From Deltaproteobacteria bacterium (GTDB lineage Bacteria > Desulfobacterota > GWC2-55-46 > JAJCZF01), in NCBI GenBank assembly GCA_029262535.1, contig JAJCZF010000040.1:1-64000 (forward strand): 64,000 nt of DNA, in the 5' to 3' direction. A program made the position numbers and the translations under genes. Shown piece after piece: positions 36,930 to 46,226 of the stretch. Every line of letters starts with the position of its first letter. Position 1 is the stretch's first letter. Under the pieces are notes generated by a model. It saw only the letters and a program-made list of their open reading frames with translations, ran no database searches and was not told the DNA's origin.

Positions 36930-37733
36930 TTAACCCTTTAAAGCCTCTTCACCTTCTGATATGATCTTGGAGCCAAGATGGCCAAGATATACGATCGGAA
37001 CGAGTATAGAGAGGTTCAAAATCACAAATGGTACGGTCATGAGCGACGGTTCGGTGATGATATCAGGCATTAGAGCGCGCCAGACGGTGCCGAGGAGGCC
37101 TATTATAAAGACCGTAACACCGTAGCGTATCTTTTTTATAAAGATCTCTTTATTGGCCGACTGGTAGCGTCGTCGCCATTCAAGGACTCCCGATGCGTAA
37201 GAGACAGGCGCGCTCAGGGTCGCTATTATCATCAGATAAAAATAGGTTAGATCGAAAGAACTTTTTCCGAAAACGAGCCCCAGTATCATAAAGAGTACGG
37301 CTATGGGGAATAGGCCGTTCGTGAAATGCAAGAGCATCGAGTGAATATGTATGTCACGCTCTTTGAGCGACTTTCTAAAGGTCTTCCATCCCGCGGTCCA
37401 GGGCGGGGGGGCGGCCTTCTCTTCGGCCTTCTCCTCGTCTTCCCATACATAACCCTCGCAGGGAATGACCTTTCCGGTTACCATCATAGTATCTTCGAAG
37501 AAATATACCTCGTGCGCGTCGAGAACGGTCATTACCGGCGCGTCGGCGGCGCTGGTGCTATTTAAGACAAGCTCTTCGAGGTCAGAACGAAATCCGGCCA
37601 TAGCCTTGGTGACGGCGGTCGATACGTCCGGAGCTTCTATAGATCTTGCGGCGTAAAAACCCCTCTTTTTTGTTTCGCCCTCTACCTTCATCAGGAGATT
37701 TCTACCCCTGATGCATACCTGAATCTTTCTCAT
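36930..37733 (-). CDS. Uncharacterised protein with soluble N-domain and 4-TM DUF2231-like C-terminal region
   Basis: 'HSMLLHFTNGLFPIAVLFMILGLVFG' plus further hydrophobic helices. Confidence 0.55.
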   Translation of the reverse strand: MRKIQVCIRGRNLLMKVEGETKKRGFYAARSIEAPDVSTAVTKAMAGFRSDLEELVLNSTSAADAPVMTVLDAHEVYFFEDTMMVTGKVIPCEGYVWEDEEKAEEKAAPPPWTAGWKTFRKSLKERDIHIHSMLLHFTNGLFPIAVLFMILGLVFGKSSFDLTYFYLMIIATLSAPVSYASGVLEWRRRYQSANKEIFIKKIRYGVTVFIIGLLGTVWRALMPDIITEPSLMTVPFVILNLSILVPIVYLGHLGSKIISEGEEALKG

Positions 37734-37859
37734 TAATAAGCTCTCCGTTCAATTTGATGTCTTTTTATTATAACAGTAAAACGATGTGGATTGATATAGT
37801 CCTTTTGATGCTGATTGAGATGGGCTTTATATATCCTTTTTTTATTAAAGATGGCTGGT

Positions 37860-37924
37860 CGCGGACGAGGATTGCTCGTCATTATTAAACTATATTCGCG
37901 AAAATAAGAGTAGACCTGTGTGCC
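37860..37924 (-). repeat. Element E11 (reverse orientation)
   Basis: Reverse complement gcacacaggtctactcttattttcgcgaatatag...cgtccgcg. Confidence 0.55.
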
Positions 37925-38001
37925 ACTGCTTTACTTTCTATGCGCTTGAATGGTATCCTGTAAAAATATCTAACCGTTAATATCGAAAGGTTTTCTTCTA
38001 T

Positions 38002-39306
38002 ATGAAATTATTACTCGTCCTTCCCCGTAACGACCGCGGTTACTGGGGCAAGGTGTCAAAGTCCGGCAAGGCCGGTTTCGTTCGCCTCTCCTTACCGACC
38101 GTTGCGGCGCTTACGCCCGACCACTGGGAGGTGGAGATACACGATTCGCGGGCCCATCCCGTGGACTACGGAAGCGACGCCGATCTTATCGGCATCACAG
38201 GTTTTACTGCCGAGATACCCAGCGCCTATGAGATCGCCGACGGCTTTCGCAAGCGCGGCAAGACAGTCGTTATGGGTGGAGTGCATGTTTCAGCCCTTCC
38301 AGACGAGGCGCTAGAACACTGTGACTCGGTCGTTATAGGCGAGGCCGAGGCTGTATGGGCGCAACTATTAAAGGATGTCGAAGAGGGTTGCCTGAAGGAA
38401 AAATATCAGGCGAAATCCCTATGCAGTATGGATAACTGGCCTATGCCGCGCCGCGACCTTCTGGACCGCAAGATGTACGTGAGCGGTTTTAATACGATCC
38501 AGGCCACTCGCGGCTGTCCCTTCGACTGCGACTACTGCGCCGTTACTTCGTTTTTCGGTAACGAGTTCCGCGTTCGTCCTGTCGAAGATGTTATTGAAGA
38601 GATAAAGACTTTAGACACCAAAGACTTTTTCTTTATGGACGATAATATAATAGGCCGCCCAAAGTACGCCAAAAAACTATTTAAGGCCCTGATTCCCTTA
38701 AAACGCACCTGGGGCTCACAGGCCTCTATTAATATCGCCAAGGACCCGGAGCTGATGGAACTATATGCAAAGAGCGGCGGCAGATATGCATTCATAGGGC
38801 TTGAGTCGCTCTCGCAAAAGAATCTTGAAAAGATGAGCAAGGGCTGGAACTCGGCAAAGGAATATAAGGACGCCATCAAGAAGATACATAAGGCCGGCAT
38901 AAATATCGTAGGAAGCTTCGTCTTTGGACTCGACGAGGACGACCCGTCGGTCTTTCAGACGACCTTTGATTTTATTATGGAGACCAATATGGACTCGGCC
39001 CAGTTCCATATACTTACGCCGCTGCCCGGAACGGTCACCTACCGCGAATTTAAAGAAGGCGGGCGCATTACAGACTTCGACTGGTCCAAATACCATACGG
39101 CGGAGGTTGTTATTACGCCAAAAGGAATGACCGCGCAGGAGCTTCAGGACGGCTATTTCTGGATCTTCCGCGAGACCTATAAGATGTCAAATATCCTAAA
39201 GCGCACCTTCCGCTCTCTATCTGGCATAGGTTATCGTTTTGCCGTAAATTTCTCATATAGAAAAAAGGCATTAAGGATGCCCGATAGTCCAAACCCCTTT
39301 AAGTAG
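38002..39306 (+). CDS. B12-binding-domain radical SAM protein
   Basis: 'GCPFDCDYCAVTSFFG' (CxxxCxxC), 'VMGGVHVSALPDEAL', 'FFMDDNIIG'. Confidence 0.9.
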   Translation: MKLLLVLPRNDRGYWGKVSKSGKAGFVRLSLPTVAALTPDHWEVEIHDSRAHPVDYGSDADLIGITGFTAEIPSAYEIADGFRKRGKTVVMGGVHVSALPDEALEHCDSVVIGEAEAVWAQLLKDVEEGCLKEKYQAKSLCSMDNWPMPRRDLLDRKMYVSGFNTIQATRGCPFDCDYCAVTSFFGNEFRVRPVEDVIEEIKTLDTKDFFFMDDNIIGRPKYAKKLFKALIPLKRTWGSQASINIAKDPELMELYAKSGGRYAFIGLESLSQKNLEKMSKGWNSAKEYKDAIKKIHKAGINIVGSFVFGLDEDDPSVFQTTFDFIMETNMDSAQFHILTPLPGTVTYREFKEGGRITDFDWSKYHTAEVVITPKGMTAQELQDGYFWIFRETYKMSNILKRTFRSLSGIGYRFAVNFSYRKKALRMPDSPNPFK

Positions 39307-39353
39307 CCGCAGAGTCTGCGTGGGCGATCTTACGGTACGCTCAGGCTGCCCCG

Positions 39354-40490
39354 TTAATCAATGCCCGGCATTGTAATCTTTCGTCCCGGATCGAGTTCCT
39401 TGAGGTAGGGGAATATGTGGTCTCCGAATAAGTAGGCCTTATAGGTGCTTGCTCCGTGATTGGCCGCATGCACGTTATCCAGAAACTCGTGAGCCTTGAG
39501 ACGGTATTGCCTCTCGCTTGGGATGAAACGTGCATTTTCATAGTTCTTTGCCAGTGCTGAGAGCCGCTTCTTTACGTGCCTCTCTACGCGGTTCCAGTTA
39601 GGCATTTGAGAACGCGGGTTTATGGAACCCTCTACGATCAGTACCTTTACGCCGCGCTCGGCGCAGAGCTTTACAAAATCCTCGACAAATATCATATTGA
39701 AATCGACTATCCTCTCTTCGAACGGGCCGACCTTGGGCGCTCTGCGCTTTGAGTTGAGTTGGTGCATGGGAGAGGCAATCCTTGCCGCTTCCCCTCCGAG
39801 GGCCTTTCCGACAATGCCCTTAAATACGAATGAGTACTTAAACTCCGGCAGCAGCTCTCCTATAGAGAGAAGTCTTACGCTCTTTTCGAGCCTTCCCGAG
39901 ACCGGGTCAAGCTTGGACTTCCTCGCGAATTCAAAGAGGAAGGAGCCTTGAGCAGGGGTGAGTTCATAGACATTATGCGGTACGCTGCCAAGGTCGAACT
40001 GAGAGAGATATATCATTATCGTCGTAGGTTTGCGCGCCAGCGCATAGTCGCTAAAGAGCATGAAATCGGCCGGTTTAAAGCCGTTTATTATCAGAAAATT
40101 GACGGTAATATTGAATTTCGTATAGTCCATATTATTAAAGATGGCGTTGATCTGACTAGAGCCCATCATCAAAATATCGAGAGGCGGCGCCTTGAATTCT
40201 CTTTGCAGTTCCTTTGTTTGGACATTGATAAGGCTTATCTGGCGATGCCCTACTAATTCCGCGTCCGTATAAGAGTTGTAAAAATCCCAGGCAAGGGGGT
40301 TGCCTAAGATAAGCATCCTGATAAGGTAGAGAAAATAGAGCGCGAATAGAGCCTTTCGAACGAGCGGCCTCAAACGGCCCCTTATATAAATAAAGAAAGC
40401 GCCGCTTAAAACCATCAAGGCGAGCGTAAGCACGAACCTGGTCCAGTAGACCGACTCCATACCTAAAATATTTGCAAAAGTCTCCAGCAA
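39354..40490 (-). CDS. Membrane-anchored SGNH-like hydrolase or accessory protein paired with MBOAT
   Basis: One N-terminal TM; 'DILMMGSSQINAIF' resembles an SGNH block; adjacent to the MBOAT gene. Confidence 0.6.
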   Translation of the reverse strand: MLETFANILGMESVYWTRFVLTLALMVLSGAFFIYIRGRLRPLVRKALFALYFLYLIRMLILGNPLAWDFYNSYTDAELVGHRQISLINVQTKELQREFKAPPLDILMMGSSQINAIFNNMDYTKFNITVNFLIINGFKPADFMLFSDYALARKPTTIMIYLSQFDLGSVPHNVYELTPAQGSFLFEFARKSKLDPVSGRLEKSVRLLSIGELLPEFKYSFVFKGIVGKALGGEAARIASPMHQLNSKRRAPKVGPFEERIVDFNMIFVEDFVKLCAERGVKVLIVEGSINPRSQMPNWNRVERHVKKRLSALAKNYENARFIPSERQYRLKAHEFLDNVHAANHGASTYKAYLFGDHIFPYLKELDPGRKITMPGID

Positions 40491-40501
40491 ACGAAAAACT
40501 C

Positions 40502-41956
40502 CTAGAACTGAAAGTATATAAACTGCTTAACGCCGAACTCGCCGAATAAGAGTATTGAAAATAGCACCAACATATAAAGAGGCCACCTGAGCCACGAGGG
40601 CAAGTGAAGCGGCGCATACATATCCTTCTTATATAATTTATAAAGCTGCACGATCAGAAGCAGGGCCGTATAAAAAATTATCTGCTTCAGGTAGTACGAA
40701 TAGGGAACTGTGGGCGCATGTGATAGAAAAGAGCTAAAGAGCGCCCTTGTCATATTGGTAAAGCCCGAGAGGCCGTCGGCCCTGAAGATCAGCCATCCAA
40801 AGCATGTTATATGGAACATGAAGATAATTTTAAGAAAGAGCCAGAGCGCGCCCGGCGCGCCTTGTGGGTTAAAACGCGAGAGCGCCGGCTCTATAATCCT
40901 GTGGACCGAGAGTATAATCCCGTGAAAAAGCCCCCATATGACAAATGTCCACGAGGCCCCGTGCCAGAGGCCGCCAAGCAGCATCGTTATCATCAGGTTA
41001 CGATAGAGCCCGGCGTTACCCGAACGGTTGCCTCCAAGAGATATATATAGATAGTCCCTAAGCCAGGTGGAGAGACTAATATGCCAGTTACGCCAAAACT
41101 CCCTGGGATTGGTGACAAAGTAGGGAAAGCGGAAGTTTATCATCAACTCAAAACCCATGAGCTTTGACAGGCCGCGCGCGATATCTGAATATCCTGAAAA
41201 GTCGCCATAGATCTGAAAGGCGAAGGCGTAAGAAGCCATAAGCACCTCCGCGCCGGTAAAACCGGTATTATCTCCAAAGATTGAATCGACGATCATTGCA
41301 AGATTATCGGCGATAAATATCTTCTTAAAGAGCCCCCATAGTATCAACCATAAACCCTCGTAAAACTGCTTGTCCGATATCGTTCTGGCTTTGGATATCT
41401 GCGGCAAGAGCCTTCGGGCTCTCTCGATAGGCCCGGCCACGAGCTGCGGGAAGAAGGCCACATATAACGAGAAATCAAGAAAGTCGCGTGTCGGCTTTAG
41501 TTGTTTCCTATAGATGTCGATACTATAACTGAGTGTTTGGAAGGTATAAAAAGAGATGCCGACCGGCAAGACGATATTGAGCGTTACATAATCGAGTTCA
41601 AGACCAAAAGAGGAGGCAAGAGAGGATAAAGAGCCGGAAAAGAAGTTAAAGTACTTAAAAAAGCCGAGTATCGATAGATTTACTATTATACTTATGGCCA
41701 GAAAGCGCTTTTGTCTGGTCACGTTACCGGGGCCGCCGGAGCTGCCGGAACTCTGGGCCTTTTCTATGGCGAGGCCGCAAAAGTAGTCTACTACTGTCGA
41801 TAGCCATATGAGGCCGAGGAAGCGCCAGTCCCAAAAGCCGTAAAATATATAACTCGCAACGAGCAACATACGGTTTTGGACTTTATGTCTCAACGTCCGG
41901 TAAAGGGCGTATACAAGGACGAAGAAGATTAAGAATTCTAGAGAGTTAAATGCCAA
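40502..41956 (-). CDS. MBOAT family O-acyltransferase (AlgI-like)
   Basis: 'MAFNSLEFLIFFVLVYALYR', 'YVAFFPQLVAGPIERARRLLPQ', 'LGGLWHGASWTFVIWGLFHG'. Confidence 0.92.
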   Translation of the reverse strand: MAFNSLEFLIFFVLVYALYRTLRHKVQNRMLLVASYIFYGFWDWRFLGLIWLSTVVDYFCGLAIEKAQSSGSSGGPGNVTRQKRFLAISIIVNLSILGFFKYFNFFSGSLSSLASSFGLELDYVTLNIVLPVGISFYTFQTLSYSIDIYRKQLKPTRDFLDFSLYVAFFPQLVAGPIERARRLLPQISKARTISDKQFYEGLWLILWGLFKKIFIADNLAMIVDSIFGDNTGFTGAEVLMASYAFAFQIYGDFSGYSDIARGLSKLMGFELMINFRFPYFVTNPREFWRNWHISLSTWLRDYLYISLGGNRSGNAGLYRNLMITMLLGGLWHGASWTFVIWGLFHGIILSVHRIIEPALSRFNPQGAPGALWLFLKIIFMFHITCFGWLIFRADGLSGFTNMTRALFSSFLSHAPTVPYSYYLKQIIFYTALLLIVQLYKLYKKDMYAPLHLPSWLRWPLYMLVLFSILLFGEFGVKQFIYFQF

Positions 41957-42105
41957 AAAGGGCTCCGGTTTCTTAAAAAGATTTATCTTTAATCATATAC
42001 GAATTTACCTCTTATTTGAATCAAAAAGAGAACAAATCTTACTTTCGAGCTATTAAAAGCAGGCTCTCTGTAATATAATGACTGAAATCTTCTCTAAACC
42101 GTTTT

Positions 42106-43242
42106 ATGAGTACTCAAGAAAGGCAAGCCCTTAAGATGCAGCCCATAACGGCCCCCGGTGGTATAAAATCGGTAGTCCTCTCTATTAAAGGCGACGCGGC
42201 GCTAAAGCTCACGCCGGGAGATACGGTCAAGGGAGAGGTCGTTCGCGCCGGAGGCGGAGGCGAGGGGGCAAGCTCAAAGGTCGCCATACGCATCATGGGC
42301 AAGCTCGTTGAAGCGCACTCTGAAGTACCTCTAAAAGAAGGCGCGCAGGTACGCCTGACGGTAGAAGAATCTAAGGCCGGCAAAGGCTCTGATATACGTC
42401 TACGCCTGATTCAAGACCCGCAGGCCGAGCTTAAGACCGTGCTGAAAGGGGCTATGAAGGCCCTTGAAGAGGGGCGCATGACTCAGGGCGACATGAAGAG
42501 TTTTAGCGCCAAACTGGACAAGCTGCCGCAGGCCCTGCTTGACAAACTACCGACACTAGCCGCTATAAAGAAGCTGATGAGCTCGTTTGAAGGGCTTACG
42601 GGTAAGGAGTTAAAAAAGGCGCTCAAGGGTTCGGGCCTATTCATGGAGGCCAAGCTCAAGGGTCTTTTGCAAAGAGGCGGCGGCGCAGGTCTAAAGGGCG
42701 CGCTGAACGCACTATTAAAGGGAGACCTCAAAGGAGCGCTCTTACAGCTAAAAGCCGAGCTTCAAGGCGATAAGATACTCGAAGAGCTTGCAAAGACGGG
42801 TCTGAAAGCAAAGGATCTGGAATCAGAGGTCGATAAACTGCTTCGCACCATAGAGTATCACCAGCTAAAGAGCAAGCTTACGGAGACACTCGACTTCTAT
42901 ATCCCGATATTTTGGAAGTCGCTCAAGGACGGCTCGCTCGTTATAAGAGAGGGCGAGGCAGACAAGGACGGCAAGAAATCGTGCCTCTGCACGGTAAAGC
43001 TCGATCTCGAAGGCACGGGCAAGGTCGAGACCTCGGTCCTGCTCGAACGAGGCTCTCTTCATGTCTCAATAAGGGCTGAGAACCCGCACTTCGTCACCCT
43101 GATCGAAGAAGAAAGCGAGACCCTAAAAGAGCGTTTTGTAGAGATAGGGCTGCGCCTGGCCTCGATAAACGCCTCTGTCGAAGAGGATCTGCCCTTTAAG
43201 AGCGACGAAGGCACGGAACACGGACTGAATATAACTGCGTGA
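42106..43242 (+). CDS. FliK-like (hook-length control-like) protein
   Basis: N-terminal 'LKLTPGDTVKGEVVRAGG...SSKVAIRIMGKLVEAHSEVPLKEGAQVRLTVE', Lys/Leu-rich middle, C-terminal 'GTGKVETSVLLERGSLHVSIRAENP'. Confidence 0.6.
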   Translation: MSTQERQALKMQPITAPGGIKSVVLSIKGDAALKLTPGDTVKGEVVRAGGGGEGASSKVAIRIMGKLVEAHSEVPLKEGAQVRLTVEESKAGKGSDIRLRLIQDPQAELKTVLKGAMKALEEGRMTQGDMKSFSAKLDKLPQALLDKLPTLAAIKKLMSSFEGLTGKELKKALKGSGLFMEAKLKGLLQRGGGAGLKGALNALLKGDLKGALLQLKAELQGDKILEELAKTGLKAKDLESEVDKLLRTIEYHQLKSKLTETLDFYIPIFWKSLKDGSLVIREGEADKDGKKSCLCTVKLDLEGTGKVETSVLLERGSLHVSIRAENPHFVTLIEEESETLKERFVEIGLRLASINASVEEDLPFKSDEGTEHGLNITA

Positions 43243-43245
43243 TAT

Positions 43246-43509
43246 ATGAAAAATAAACAGAAAAAGGCCGCGGCCATCAAGTACGAGCAGGGCAAGAGCA
43301 ACGCCCCGCGTATGGTCGCCAAGGGGCGCGGCCTCATGGCCGACAAGATAGTCGAGCTCGCGAAAGAGTTTAATATCCCAATTAAAGAGGATAAAGAGCT
43401 TGTAGAGATGCTCTCCGCCCTGGAGCTGAACGATGAGATTCCGCCGGAGTTATACAAGGCCGTAGCCGAAATACTGGCCTTCATATACAGGCTCCATAAT
43501 AAAAAGTAG
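43246..43509 (+). CDS. FlhB C-terminal-domain-like protein (FhlB/YlqH type)
   Basis: 'KKAAAIKYEQGKSNAPRMVAKGRGLMADKIVELAKEFNIPIKEDKELVEMLSALELNDEIPPELYKAVAEILAFIY'. Confidence 0.88.
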   Translation: MKNKQKKAAAIKYEQGKSNAPRMVAKGRGLMADKIVELAKEFNIPIKEDKELVEMLSALELNDEIPPELYKAVAEILAFIYRLHNKK

Positions 43510-43615
43510 AAAAAACTTCTTTTTCTCCAAAGATCATATTTTACCTTCAAAATTCACTCTAACTACCTGTTCTTATTTCTTAAGAGCCACGCTCTATTTT
43601 TGCGATTTCTCTCCT

Positions 43616-44755
43616 TTGCAATTCCTTTTATATCCAATTTATAAAAGAATTTTCAAAAACGCTAAAGTTATAAAGAAATGGGCCGATAAAACATCCATGA
43701 TAATAGATGATGCAAATATCGCCATGAAGGCGAACCGGGTCTATACCGAGCAGCACGAGAAGAGCGAACGTCTCGACGCATGGGTAGGTGAGCGCGGGCA
43801 AGACGAGGCCGTTGCCCCGATCGGGGATAATGTCGATATCAGCTCAGGCGCTTTCGACTCTTATAAGAGATATACCGAACTTACGCCCTTTGAGATGGCA
43901 AACGACGGTATAGCCGCCGGCGACCCGTTATATATCATGAAGCTCTTACTCGAAAAGATCACCGGCATGAAGATCGACGTCAGTGAGGTCGAGGAGGTAG
44001 ACGAAGACGATATCGAAGATGTCGAGGGCTCAGAGGTTGCCAAAAAGCTCCATGGCCCGAATGAAGGCGAGGATATACCTGAAAGCGCGGGATTCGGCAT
44101 CTCTTATGAGTACCGCGAATCCTACTACGAACGTGAAGTAACAGAGTTTTCCGCAAGCGGAGTGGTAAAGACCGCCGACGGGCAGGAGATCAGCTTTGAT
44201 ATCAATCTCAAGATGGAGCGCGAGTTCTATAGCGAAGAGAGTTTTTCATTCCGCGCTGGCGACGCGCTCGTAGACCCGCTCGTAATCAACTACAGCGGCA
44301 ACGCGGCCTCGCTCACGAATGTCAAGTTCAAGTTCGATCTCGATAGCGACGGCACAAACGATAATATCTCCCGCATCGCTCCGGGCAGCGGTATACTTGT
44401 ATACGACAAGAACGGCGACGGCAAGGTCAATAACGGAACCGAACTATTCGGCCCCAATACGGGCAACGGCTTTGCCGAACTCGCCGCATATGACCTCGAC
44501 GGAAACGGCTGGATCGACGAACGCGATGATATCTTTTCGAAATTACAGATATGGGAACCCGATATCTTTGGAAAGGATTACCTAAAAAGCCTTCAAGAGA
44601 TATCGGTCGGCGCCATATACCTTAACTCTAAGAGAACCGACTTCGATATGAAGAACGCGCAAAACGGACTTGACGGCCAAATTGCCCGCACAGGCATCTA
44701 CTTAACCGAAGACGGAAAGGTAAATACCATACAACAACTAAACCTAGCCGTCTAA
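43616..44755 (+). CDS. EF-hand/VCBS-like calcium-binding protein
   Basis: 'FDLDSDGTNDNISRIAPGSGILVYDKNGDGKVNNGTELFGPNTGNGFAELAAYDLDGNGWIDERDDIF'. TTG track start; ATG at 43697 is an alternative. Confidence 0.75.
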   Translation: MQFLLYPIYKRIFKNAKVIKKWADKTSMIIDDANIAMKANRVYTEQHEKSERLDAWVGERGQDEAVAPIGDNVDISSGAFDSYKRYTELTPFEMANDGIAAGDPLYIMKLLLEKITGMKIDVSEVEEVDEDDIEDVEGSEVAKKLHGPNEGEDIPESAGFGISYEYRESYYEREVTEFSASGVVKTADGQEISFDINLKMEREFYSEESFSFRAGDALVDPLVINYSGNAASLTNVKFKFDLDSDGTNDNISRIAPGSGILVYDKNGDGKVNNGTELFGPNTGNGFAELAAYDLDGNGWIDERDDIFSKLQIWEPDIFGKDYLKSLQEISVGAIYLNSKRTDFDMKNAQNGLDGQIARTGIYLTEDGKVNTIQQLNLAV

Positions 44756-44823
44756 CCGTCGGGCCGGGCCCGGGGCCTATTTCGCGCAGTAAGTTTGTTG
44801 TAGCTGATAATATGTCGTTCGCG
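44756..44823 (+). repeat. Element E12 (post-stop hairpin element)
   Basis: Begins within 4 nt of the TAA; cgggc-cgg-gcccg ggcctatttcgcgcag...gttcgcg. Confidence 0.7.
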
Positions 44824-44856
44824 TTGATAGTTATTTGACCCTTTTATTTCGCTCCA

Positions 44857-44922
44857 CCGCACCAGGTGCGAGGCCTATTTTGCGGATAAAACTTTGTGGT
44901 CGTTGATAGTATGTCGTACGCG
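44857..44922 (+). repeat. Element E13
   Basis: ccgcac-cag-gtgcga ggcctattttgcggataaaac...gtacgcg. Confidence 0.65.
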
Positions 44923-45007
44923 TCGGAAGTTTATTTAGATAACATCTAATAATGCAGGTTGGAAAGAGCGCTAAAACGCGTATGTAAAACCATCACGCTT
45001 TAAAAAA

Positions 45008-45041
45008 TGTTCTTTGCGAAATAAAACCACACCTGTGTGGA
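45008..45041 (-). repeat. Element E14 (partial, reverse)
   Basis: Reverse complement ccacacaggtgtggttttatttcgcaaag. Confidence 0.5.
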
Positions 45042-45057
45042 TAGATAAGAAGGTTTT

Positions 45058-45996
45058 ATGGAAATAAACGGTCTACAACCGAATCTATTTAATGCACAAC
45101 CCTTTGCGCAGAACCCTAACGCCAACGGTCTGCACGAGCAGGATAGTTCCGCTAAAAAGGCCGATCCGGCGCGCCGTGTAAATGGCGTAAACAAAGGTTC
45201 GGAGACGACAAAAGGGGCCGGAGGCGATAAGGTCAGCCTGTCCGGTGAGGCTATTAAGGCCGGTCAAGCAGGGGCCGGGAAGTCTAAAGAGACCGATCCG
45301 AGCGAAAAGAGGCAGACCGAGGCCCAGGTAGCCAAGCTCAAGGCACGCGAGCAAGAGGTCATCGCGCACGAGGCGGCACACAGCGCGGCAGGCGGACAGT
45401 ACGCCGGTTCCGCCTCATATTCTTATACGACCGGCCCCGACGGTAAGCAGTATATCTCCGGAGGCGAGGTCTCGATAAGAACGCCGTCGGGTAGCACACC
45501 CGAAGAGACCGCCCGCATAGCGCGTCAGGTGAGGGCGGCGGCCCTTGCCCCGGCAAAACCCTCGGCGCAGGATATGTCGGTCGCGGCCAGCGCCTCTCAA
45601 AGAGAGGCCGCGGCGCAACGAGAGATAGCCTCAGCCAAGAGCGAAGAGGCTTTAGGCGGCGATAAAGAAGTTACGGCTAGCGAGGTAGGACAAAAAGGCC
45701 CGCTACCTGATAACACGACCAACGGTGCGGAAAAGACCATTGGAATAAACGGGTCTACAATCGGTTTAGCCGGAAATGAGAACAGAGAGCTACCTCCCAT
45801 AGGTGGCAAAAAGGACGATGCCCAGACCGCCCAGATAGGCGGCCTGGGTAAGTCTGACCGCAATCACGCCGTTGATATCTTTAAAGAGGCCGCTGGAGTT
45901 GGAAACGAAGATTCAAGGCCCTCACTAGGCGGCGGCCCCGATGCAGGTACAAAGGGCGCGTCTGATCTCATAAAATCAATCTCACTCTTCGCCTAA
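45058..45996 (+). CDS. SprA-related family putative metalloprotease
   Basis: 'KLKAREQEVIAHEAAHSAAGGQYAGSASYSYTTGPDGKQYISGGEVSI' with HExxH (HEAAH); upstream 'GDKVSLSGEA'. Confidence 0.88.
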   Translation: MEINGLQPNLFNAQPFAQNPNANGLHEQDSSAKKADPARRVNGVNKGSETTKGAGGDKVSLSGEAIKAGQAGAGKSKETDPSEKRQTEAQVAKLKAREQEVIAHEAAHSAAGGQYAGSASYSYTTGPDGKQYISGGEVSIRTPSGSTPEETARIARQVRAAALAPAKPSAQDMSVAASASQREAAAQREIASAKSEEALGGDKEVTASEVGQKGPLPDNTTNGAEKTIGINGSTIGLAGNENRELPPIGGKKDDAQTAQIGGLGKSDRNHAVDIFKEAAGVGNEDSRPSLGGGPDAGTKGASDLIKSISLFA

Positions 45997-46064
45997 GCGC
46001 ATAGGATGCGCAGCCAATTTCGCGGATAAAGTTTTTAAGGGGCTGACAGTTTTAGTCCGCGAAA
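45997..46064 (+). repeat. Element E15 (post-stop hairpin element)
   Basis: gcgcat-agg-atgcgc at the base after the TAA; TTTCGCGGA...TCCGCGAAA 9-bp inverted pair. Confidence 0.8.
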
Positions 46065-46151
46065 GAAGATTTTCATGCCGCTTCACGGAGTTCCTCGCTC
46101 TTCTTAAAGATGAATTGCAGATTTGACTTAGCACCGTCAAGGGTGTAACCT

Positions 46152-46183
46152 TACCGTATGGTTTTAGACCATACGGTTTTTTT
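46152..46183 (+). terminator. Rho-independent terminator
   Basis: accgtatggttttagaccatacggt followed by a T-run. Confidence 0.85.
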
Positions 46184-46226
46184 ATTTGCTCTCTAATAAA
46201 AGGCTAACCCTTCAGAGGTAAAGATT

